This document shows positions 1 to 7,600 of a stretch of DNA of 64,000 nucleotides, piece by piece. The notes beneath the pieces were generated by a model. That model did not search any database, had not been told where the DNA came from, and worked only from the letters and a program-made list of their open reading frames with translations. Numbering within the stretch: the stretch's first letter is position 1; the number at the start of each line of letters is the position of its first letter. The position numbers and the translations under genes were made by a program. This DNA comes from Mucilaginibacter kameinonensis (GTDB lineage: Bacteria; Bacteroidota; Bacteroidia; Sphingobacteriales; Sphingobacteriaceae): assembly GCF_003675385.1 (NCBI RefSeq), contig NZ_RCWZ01000003.1, positions 930,001 to 994,000 of the forward strand, read 5' to 3'.

Positions 1-1
1 C

Positions 2-889
2 GCTCAATTTAATTATAACCCCGAAAATGGTTTCTTTAATGTAGATGCCTCCAATCTTCACGGTACTTACATCCTGCTGGATGAGGCTTCGGTAACCGGA
101 ACGGCCAACGTGGTAATGGCCGCGGTATTGGCCAAAGGTACTACTACCATTTATAACGCCGCCTGCGAACCTTACTTGCAGCAGCTTTGTAAAATGCTGA
201 GCCGTATGGGTGCTAAGATCAGCGGTATTGGTTCAAACCTGTTAACTATTGAGGGTGTTGAAAAGCTGGGCGGTACCGAGCACCGTTTATTGCCCGATAT
301 GATCGAGATTGGTTCGTTCATTGGTTTGGCTGCCATGACCGGTTCTGAGATCACCATTAAAGATGTTCAGTACAAAGAGCTGGGCATGATCCCTGATGTT
401 TTTAAACGTTTAGGTATTAAGCTGGAGCTTAGGGGCGATGATATCTTTATTCCGGCCCAGGAACATTACGAAATTGAAACTTTTATTGACGGCAGTATAA
501 TGACCATTGCCGACGCGCCATGGCCGGGCTTCACGCCCGACTTATTGAGCATTGTGCTGGTTGTTGCTATCCAGGCAAAAGGCTCGGTACTGATTCACCA
601 GAAAATGTTTGAAAGCCGTTTATTCTTCGTGGATAAACTGTTGGATATGGGTGCCCAGATCATCCTTTGCGATCCGCACCGTGCAACCGTAATTGGTTTA
701 GATAACCAGGTTAAATTACGTGGTATTTCCATGACCTCGCCTGATATCCGTGCCGGTGTTTCATTATTGATCGCTGCCCTTTCAGCACAAGGTCAATCAA
801 CTATTTACAATATTGAACAAATTGAACGCGGCTATCAGCACATTGATACCAGGCTTAAAGCTTTAGGCGCTGATATAACACGTATTTAA
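2..889 (+). CDS. murA: UDP-N-acetylglucosamine 1-carboxyvinyltransferase, C-terminal part (5' end outside window)
   Basis: MurA transfers enolpyruvate from PEP to UDP-GlcNAc, the first committed cytoplasmic step of peptidoglycan synthesis. The frame is open from base 2, so only about 295 residues of a usual 420-440 are present. An internal ATG at 110 is not the real start. Visible family blocks are SVTGTAN, the EPSP-synthase-fold segment TTTIYNAACEPYL, GFTPDLLS (equivalent to the AFPTDMQ block with the catalytic Asp in E. coli MurA), FESRLFFVDKL, DIRAGVSLLIAAL and the C-terminal IERGYQHIDTRLKALGADI. The loop with the PEP-binding Cys lies upstream and cannot be checked. The family assignment is secure. 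The stop is followed directly by a heptamer-periodic 3' element. Confidence 0.96.
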   Translation, partial: AQFNYNPENGFFNVDASNLHGTYILLDEASVTGTANVVMAAVLAKGTTTIYNAACEPYLQQLCKMLSRMGAKISGIGSNLLTIEGVEKLGGTEHRLLPDMIEIGSFIGLAAMTGSEITIKDVQYKELGMIPDVFKRLGIKLELRGDDIFIPAQEHYEIETFIDGSIMTIADAPWPGFTPDLLSIVLVVAIQAKGSVLIHQKMFESRLFFVDKLLDMGAQIILCDPHRATVIGLDNQVKLRGISMTSPDIRAGVSLLIAALSAQGQSTIYNIEQIERGYQHIDTRLKALGADITRI

Positions 890-893
890 GCTT

Positions 894-1012
894 TTAAGGT
901 TAAAGGCAAAAGGTCAAAGGTTAAAGGTAGCTACATAGCGTGGCATCCTTTAACCTTTTTCTTTTAAAAACCTTTCGCCTTTAACCTTTTGCCTTTCGCC
1001 TCAAAATATTAC
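894..1012. repeat. Inverted pair of 7-bp-period arrays 3' of murA
   Basis: From 894 the sequence runs in exact 7-bp steps with consensus AAGGNNA (five units). After a short spacer the complementary word (CCTTTNN) recurs with the same period up to about 1010. The two arrays can pair into a long imperfect hairpin. A terminator or 3'-UTR structure role is inference. Related words occur at 2606-2640 and 3051-3077. Confidence 0.75.
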
Positions 1013-1036
1013 CTTTAAAAAACCATTATATAAACA

Positions 1037-2599
1037 ATGCCTTACAAAAACCGGAAATCTACCTACGTTTATTTTGTACTGATATTTGTATTTATTAAAG
1101 TAGTTCTTAACCTTTTCGCTATATCGCATTTCGGTTTTCATCGTGATGAATTTCTGCACCTTGTATTGGCCGATCATTTGGATTGGGGATACAAGGAAGT
1201 GCCACCATTTATCGCCATCCTGGCAAAAATCTCTATCACTTGTTTTGGCAACTCAGTTTTTGCCGCCAGGCTGTTCCCTACCCTGTTTGGCGGGCTCATT
1301 GTTTTACTTACGGGCCTTATAGTTATTGAATTTGGTGGAAAAAAGTTTGCTATAACCCTTGCGTGTTTGTCGCTCATTTTTGCACCTGCTTTTGCAGCAA
1401 GCGAATATCTTTTCCAACCAGTGGTTTTTGATCAATTTTGGTGGGTGATAACTGTTTGGCTGCTGGTAAAATACCTTAACACTACCGATGTAAGGTACCT
1501 ATACTGGCTCGGGGCAGCTGTTGGTCTTGGTATTCTTACTAAATATACAATGCTGTTTTTTACAGCGTCACTGCTTATTGGCATCCTAATCAGTAAACAA
1601 CGCAAATTACTGTTTAACAAGCACATTCTTGGCGCTGCCGCGATAACAGTAATTATTGTACTACCCAACCTCATCTGGCAAATAAATCACCACATGCCGG
1701 TTTTTACGCATATGAAGGCCCTGCGTGAACAGCAACTTGATTATATTACCCCAACCGACTTTATTAAACAGCAATTATTGGTCAACGGCGTTGCATTGTT
1801 TATATGGCTTAACGGACTTGCTTTCCTGATATTCTCGTTCAGGCTGCGTAATTTTCAGTTCATGGCATTGGCTTATGCACTCATCTTCTTTTTTTTACTG
1901 ATGATGGATGGCAAAAGCTATTACATATTTGGCGCCTACCCTATGCTGTTTGCCGCAGGGGCTTTCGGTTTTGAGCGTTTATTAAAAACAAATGGCTATG
2001 TTTTGCGTACCGCCCTAATCGTGTTGTTTACACTGCCCAATGCTTTATTGTTGCCTATTTTACTACCAATATTACCGATGGATCAAACCCTGGCGTTTTT
2101 TCGCTTTGCGGATAAGCACCTGCCGCCCGTTCGTTTTTCAATGACCTGGGAAGATGGTAAAAAGCATGCCACCACTCAGGATTACGCCGATATGCTGGGC
2201 TGGGATGATATGGCTGCATTGGTGGATAAAGCCTACAAGAGCCTCAGTCCTGACGATCAGAAGCAGACCTTGGTTTATGCCGACAACTACGGTGAAGCCG
2301 GCGCCATACACCACTACCGCAAGCAATACGGCTATCCCAATGTAATATCGCTGAACAGCAGCTTTACTCTTTGGGCACCCGATAGTCTTAAATGCAAATA
2401 CCTGATCTACATAGATGACGGCGGCGGCAAAAACATTAAAGAATTTGTAGCCGGCAATATGATAGGTAGCTTTACTAAAGTAGGCGAAGTAAGTAATCCG
2501 CTCGCCCGCGAAAAAGGAACAGCTGTGTTTATCATCACACCAAATTACCGCTTAAATCAACGGTATAGCCCAGAATTGGCGAAGAAGAGATTGGAGTAA
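1037..2599 (+). CDS. Membrane glycosyltransferase of the GT39/ArnT-like superfamily
   Basis: This 520-residue protein has many hydrophobic segments across roughly residues 10-340 and a soluble C-terminal third. The first extracytoplasmic loop carries FHRDEFLHL, with acidic residues at about 37-38, followed by WGYKEVPPF; this is the layout of GT-C (GT39/PMT, ArnT-like) enzymes that use polyprenyl-phosphate-linked sugars. Its acceptor cannot be told from sequence: lipid A, protein or a surface glycan are all possible. It is preceded by the murA 3' repeat and followed by another heptamer array, so it is probably monocistronic. The start is the first ATG in the frame. Confidence 0.82.
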   Translation: MPYKNRKSTYVYFVLIFVFIKVVLNLFAISHFGFHRDEFLHLVLADHLDWGYKEVPPFIAILAKISITCFGNSVFAARLFPTLFGGLIVLLTGLIVIEFGGKKFAITLACLSLIFAPAFAASEYLFQPVVFDQFWWVITVWLLVKYLNTTDVRYLYWLGAAVGLGILTKYTMLFFTASLLIGILISKQRKLLFNKHILGAAAITVIIVLPNLIWQINHHMPVFTHMKALREQQLDYITPTDFIKQQLLVNGVALFIWLNGLAFLIFSFRLRNFQFMALAYALIFFFLLMMDGKSYYIFGAYPMLFAAGAFGFERLLKTNGYVLRTALIVLFTLPNALLLPILLPILPMDQTLAFFRFADKHLPPVRFSMTWEDGKKHATTQDYADMLGWDDMAALVDKAYKSLSPDDQKQTLVYADNYGEAGAIHHYRKQYGYPNVISLNSSFTLWAPDSLKCKYLIYIDDGGGKNIKEFVAGNMIGSFTKVGEVSNPLAREKGTAVFIITPNYRLNQRYSPELAKKRLE

Positions 2600-2605
2600 T
2601 TTCTG

Positions 2606-2640
2606 AGGCGAAAGGCAAAAGGTTAAAGGCGAAAGGCTTA
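2606..2640. repeat. 7-bp-period array 3' of the GT39-like gene
   Basis: Four units of a GNNAAAG heptamer, the same word family as at 894-1012, begin a few bases after the stop codon. The complementary word is found at 3051-3077, on the far side of the small gene between. Confidence 0.7.
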
Positions 2641-2644
2641 TTTA

Positions 2645-3013
2645 TCATTTATAATGCGTTAGCCTAATAACCCTGCCATCCTTCGCCGAAAGCACTATTA
2701 AAAAACAACCACCAAGCATTTTCTCAGGCAAAGTCCCGTTCAAAATCCAATAACCATTTACAAAATAAACTTCGTAGGGTCTTTCGTTAATTATTTGCTC
2801 TTTTCCGTAAATTTTAAATAAAATGGCTTCGGCAATGGCTACAGCCGTTTGCTTATCACTGATAACTTTATCAACATTTACCTGTTTGTCTTTTTTATTT
2901 GTTAATGCTTCTTTAAGTTCATCCCTGGCCACTTTAGGCCCAAGCAAAGTGCGTTTTTGCGAATGCCCAAAAAAGGGTAGCAGAATTAGAAATGCAAAAG
3001 TTAAATATTTCAT
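2645..3013 (-). CDS. Secreted NTF2-fold immunity-like protein (YbbC/YhhH type), orphan
   Basis: This 122-residue protein has an N-terminal signal peptide (hydrophobic residues 4-18 ending near GHSQ). The mature part holds DKQTAVAIAEAILFKIYGKEQI, RPYEVYFVNGYWILNGTLP and MLGGCFLIVLSAKDGRV. From memory these match the NTF2 fold immunity domain (Imm-NTF2, YbbC/YhhH group). Members are usually immunity partners of polymorphic toxins, but exported stand-alone forms are frequent in Bacteroidota. No toxin-like gene is adjacent. It is convergent with the GT39-like gene and lies downstream of, and in the same direction as, the CBS-like gene, separated by a terminator. Function is unknown. Confidence 0.7.
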   Translation of the reverse strand: MKYLTFAFLILLPFFGHSQKRTLLGPKVARDELKEALTNKKDKQVNVDKVISDKQTAVAIAEAILFKIYGKEQIINERPYEVYFVNGYWILNGTLPEKMLGGCFLIVLSAKDGRVIRLTHYK

Positions 3014-3027
3014 TATCTAAATATAAA

Positions 3028-3058
3028 AAAGGTGCCATACACATCGCACAGCACCTTT
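3028..3058 (-). terminator. Rho-independent terminator of the CBS-like gene
   Basis: Perfect 8-bp arms AAAGGTGC (3028-3035) and GCACCTTT (3051-3058) are followed on the minus strand by a run of T. It sits between the stop of the CBS-like gene and the ATG of the immunity-like gene, so it should separate the two transcripts. Confidence 0.8.
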
Positions 3059-3081
3059 CAGCTTTAACCTTTCACCTCAAA

Positions 3082-4443
3082 TCAGGCGGAGATCGCGTTT
3101 ATAATATCATACTGGGTAATGATTTCAATTTTACCTTCCCCGTCTTCAACCAGCACGGCAATGTTATCTTTATTGATCATAGCCGAGATCCTGTCTATCG
3201 ACGTATTGAGGTCGACAAAAGGGAATGGCGCGGTTGTAATATTCTTGATGGGCTGTGACTTGATCGATGGATTTTCGATCAGCGAATCAAGGATATCGCT
3301 TTCTGTGATCTTACCTATAACCATGCCTTTTTGCGTAACCGGAATCTGCGAGATATTAAGCGATTTGATGGTATTGATAGCTTCCAATACGCTCTTTTCG
3401 CAATCAATAGTGATAATCTCCTGTACATCTTTTTTGCTGATGATATCGCGGGCGGTTAGTTTCTCGTCTTTCAGGAAACCACGGTCGCGCAGCCAGTCGT
3501 CATTGTACATTTTACCGAGGTAGCGGGTGCCATGGTCAGGGAAAATGATCACTACTACATCACCTTCTTTAAATTTATCCTTCATTTGCAGCAAGCCTGC
3601 CACAGCCGAACCGGTAGAGTTACCGGAGAAGATTCCTTCCTTACGGGCAATTTCACGGGTCATGAGGGCAGCATCTTTATCGGTCACTTTTTCAAAATGA
3701 TCAATCAGGCTAAAATCAACGTTTTGTGGCAAAAAGTCTTCGCCAATACCTTCGGTGATATACGGATAGATCTCGTTTTTATCGAAAACGCCTGTTTCTT
3801 TATATTTTTTGAATACCGAGCCGTAAGTATCGATCCCCAAAACCTGAATGGCTGGGTTCTTTTCCTTCAGATAACGTGCAATGCCGGATATGGTACCGCC
3901 CGTGCCAACACCTGCAATAAGGTGTGTGATCTTACCCTCGGTTTGCTCCCAAATCTCCGGACCAGTTGATTCATAATGCGCCTGCGAGTTGCTCAGGTTA
4001 TCATACTGGTTAGGTTTCCATGAGTTAGGTACTTCCCGCTCCAGGCGCGATGATACCGAGTAGTATGAACGCGGATCTTCAGGCTCTACGTTGGTAGGGC
4101 AAACAATTACCTCGGCCCCAAAAGCACGCAAAGCGTCAAACTTTTCTTTTGATTGTTTATCGGTACTGGTAAAAATACATTTGTAACCTTTTATAACCGC
4201 AGCTATTGCCAGTCCCATACCGGTATTGCCCGATGTACCTTCAATAATGGTTCCGCCGGGTTTAAGCTTACCGCTTTTTTCGGCGTCTTCAATCATTTTA
4301 AGGGCCATACGGTCCTTAATGGAGTTGCCGGGGTTGGTTGTTTCTATTTTGGCTAAAACAGTAGCAGGAATGTCCTTTGCTACTTTATTCAGTTTTACCA
4401 GCGGCGTATTGCCAATGGTATCAAGTATGTTGCTGTACCACAT
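3082..4443 (-). CDS. PLP-dependent cystathionine beta-synthase / cysteine synthase with C-terminal CBS domain pair
   Basis: The 453-residue protein has a fold-type II PLP domain (about 1-325) and two CBS motifs (about 335-453). The PLP lysine is K43 in NPGNSIKDRMA; the phosphate/substrate loop GTSGNTG is at 69-75 and the glycine loop GVGTGGT at 178-184. Family members make cystathionine from serine and homocysteine or cysteine from O-acetylserine; sequence alone does not decide, but the CBS tandem favours a CBS-type enzyme regulated by adenosyl ligands. The start is the ATG at 4443 with the conserved MWYSNILDTIGNTPLVKL. A minus-strand TATTTTTG (4489-4496) upstream fits the Bacteroidota -7 element. 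Confidence 0.9.
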   Translation of the reverse strand: MWYSNILDTIGNTPLVKLNKVAKDIPATVLAKIETTNPGNSIKDRMALKMIEDAEKSGKLKPGGTIIEGTSGNTGMGLAIAAVIKGYKCIFTSTDKQSKEKFDALRAFGAEVIVCPTNVEPEDPRSYYSVSSRLEREVPNSWKPNQYDNLSNSQAHYESTGPEIWEQTEGKITHLIAGVGTGGTISGIARYLKEKNPAIQVLGIDTYGSVFKKYKETGVFDKNEIYPYITEGIGEDFLPQNVDFSLIDHFEKVTDKDAALMTREIARKEGIFSGNSTGSAVAGLLQMKDKFKEGDVVVIIFPDHGTRYLGKMYNDDWLRDRGFLKDEKLTARDIISKKDVQEIITIDCEKSVLEAINTIKSLNISQIPVTQKGMVIGKITESDILDSLIENPSIKSQPIKNITTAPFPFVDLNTSIDRISAMINKDNIAVLVEDGEGKIEIITQYDIINAISA

Positions 4444-4488
4444 AATTTAAATATCTACTAACCCGATATATATAGCCGGGTTACGCCT

Positions 4489-4496
4489 CAAAAATA
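4489..4496 (-). promoter_or_regulatory. Putative -7 element (TAnnTTTG) for the CBS-like gene
   Basis: Minus-strand TATTTTTG about 46 bases upstream of the start matches the Bacteroidota -7 consensus TAnnTTTG. No clear -33 TTTG at 19-21 bp was found. Confidence 0.4.
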
Positions 4497-4612
4497 AGTT
4501 TCTTAAATGATATTTCTTTTATGGAAAAGTAAATACATCTGCATCTTAAATGCAAACAAACACAAATAAATATAATTAAACCGCTGGCCATTACCACAAA
4601 ATACACCTAAAC

Positions 4613-7600
4613 ATGCAAGCAACACCAAAAAGATCGTTTTTATTTTTCAGCTTCTTAAGTTTTTGCATAACTACCACATTTGCCCAAAATGTGCTAACGC
4701 CAAGCCGGCAAAACAGTTTTTATACCTACATATATAAAATAACGGCCGATGATGTGCTAAAATTTTACCGCTACCCGGGTAAAAAACCCGACGAACAGAT
4801 ATTGCGCAACCCCATAGATTCATTTAAAACGAATACCAAATGGGATAATATCCTCCCTCCCGGCAACTACATGCAGGTTGTTGCCAAAAAGAATTTGCTC
4901 AGCTATTCCCTTATCGAAAACCATTCGGCTAATTTAAAGTTACTGGATAACCGCTATGACCTGCGCTTTATTTTGCTTGATAATGAAGGCAAAACCATCA
5001 ACAATGCTTCGGTACAAAGCAACAATCATACAATTGCTTATGATACAAAGGCCGGTTTGTACATAGCCAATGCCTCAAAAAAAGGCACTATTTTAAAAGT
5101 AGACTATGCGGGCGTTACCAATTACTACAATATAAAAAAGCAGGAAAAATCATCTTACTATCGTTACGATCAATATCGTGGTATGAGTTTTTTCAAGGCC
5201 ACCTGGAATCGCTTTAAAAACCTGTTCAAAAAAGGCAATAAGCCCCACTATCGTCCTTTGCCGGGGCATGATTACGAGGGTTTTATGGTATTCAACAAGG
5301 CTATTTACAAGCCACGCGATACAGTAAAATTCAAGGCTTTTATCTTAAACAAAAAATCAAAAAAGCCCATCAATGCAGCTCAATTATTGATACGGCTCAG
5401 ATACCGGAATGATGAAGATGGCAAGATCATTGGCAGGGTAAAAAGTTATCGTGACGGAGCTTATGAATATAGTTTCGCACTGACGGATAGCCTTGATCTT
5501 TCGCTTGATAGAGATTATACCATATCACTTGAAGACCCTTCAAGCGAAAAATATAAGCTTGACGATTATAAAGGAGATGACGATGAGGGCTTTTTAGCCA
5601 AACGCAAGGTTTATATGACCGGCGAATTTAAATACGAGGAATATGAACTTAAATCGATAACGTTTAGCACCAGGGTTGATAAAGAAGAACACGGCCCTGG
5701 AAACCCTGCAACCCTATACCTTAAAGCTGTTGACGAAAATAACCTGCCTGTTTCCGATGGCCGGGTTAATATCACGCTTTATACCCGCAACACAGGTACA
5801 CACCACCAGAATTACACTTTTGTGCCGGATCAACTCTGGACACACCAACTACAGCTCGACGCTATTGGTGAAACCAAACTCATTATTCCCGATTCTATTT
5901 TTCCGAAAGCTGATGTTACCTATTATATCAATTCCGAATTTCTGAACAGCAACAACGAGCGTCAATCGGCCGATAATAACATGAGTTACCGGTATAGCCG
6001 CTTTAGCGTTACCGCTAAATTAAGCGGTGATACATTGGTGAGCGAGGCATTTGACAATGGTGAGCCCATCAAAACGATGGCTACTATCAGCACGCTGAAT
6101 CCCCGCTATGATACCATATCTAAGATCAGGGTAATGCTGCCCTCCAAAACTATCATTAACCCTTATGCTGATAACTACAACATCGAGACAGACAGCGCTT
6201 ATGCCGACCTCTACCTTAAAAACAATAATGCCGGGATTTCGCTTTCGGGCTATCGCACTGCCGACTCATTATTTGTAAAAGTTGAAAACCCGCGGCACCT
6301 GCATTTCTGGTATTCGGTATTTGGTGGTAACAGGTTGATAGATGCCGGTCAGGCCGATAACTTGTTTTACACACGCGCCTACAATGACCAAAACATGGTG
6401 AATTTTCAGGTGCATTATATATGGGCAGGTGAAAGCAGAACCGAGGCTACCGACGTTGTATACCGCGATAAACTCCTGACCATTAATGTACGCCAGCCTG
6501 TATCTGTTTATCCCGGGCAACAGGCTAAAACAGACATTGTAGTTACCGATGCAAAAGGCCAGCCTGTAGCCAATGCCGATTTAACAGCATGGTCAATGAC
6601 CAGTAAGTTTACTAATTACAGAACGCCCTATGTACCCTATCTGGGCAAAGATTTTACCTATCGCAAGCAAAAAGCGGCCTTTGAGGCCAACGGAGTTAAT
6701 ATCATTGGTACGCTGCAGCTCAACTGGAAACGCTGGAGCAAAGAAATGGGATTGGACAGCATTGCCTATTACCAGTTTACGCATCCTGATAAAATTTACC
6801 GGGTTGAAGAAGATACTAAAGACTCGCTTACACAAGTAGCACCATTTGTGGTTAAAAACGGCGATGTGTTACCTGTTCATATTCTTTACATTGATAACCG
6901 GCCGGTTTATTTTGACCAGACACGGCAGCTTAAACGCTACAGCTTCGCGGTATCGCCGGGCAAACATTTGTTCAGATTCAGGACCAGCCATCAAAACGTT
7001 TGGGTAGATACAATTGATGTACCGAAATCGAAGAAGCTAATCTTCAGCATTAATGCAGACAGTGCGAAATTCACAAAAGTTTCTGATACGCTGAGCACTT
7101 ATGAGTGCGACCTGATTAACCGCTATCTGATTACGGTTATCAATAATTTTGGCTGGAAAATGGCCCTGCTAACCCAAAGCGAAAAGGTATTCATGATCAA
7201 CGCGGATCCAGGCCAGTACAATAGTGTACTTGTAGGCCCATTAGCCGAAAACTTTGCTAACCTGGAAGTTAAAGGCGGTGAATCAAGATATTTTGCCACC
7301 GAACCGGGTTATTCATTTCAATTTGACCCAGGCCTTATCAAGCAAAAAAGTATCGCGACCGCTTATCCCTTCAACCCTGTGCTATCATCTTATCAGGGCA
7401 CTGCCGATGATTATACCCAGGAGGTGCTTACCCGCCCCGATGCCGAAAACGTTTGGCAGCAATACCTTGATCTGCGCAGCAATACCCAGGCGCTTTTTAA
7501 TAATCCTACCATAAGCGGCGAGATAGGCAAGCTCAGCATGAATATCACTCAACCGGAAAATAAAAAGCTCCTGATCAAAAATGTCATCATTTATAAATAT

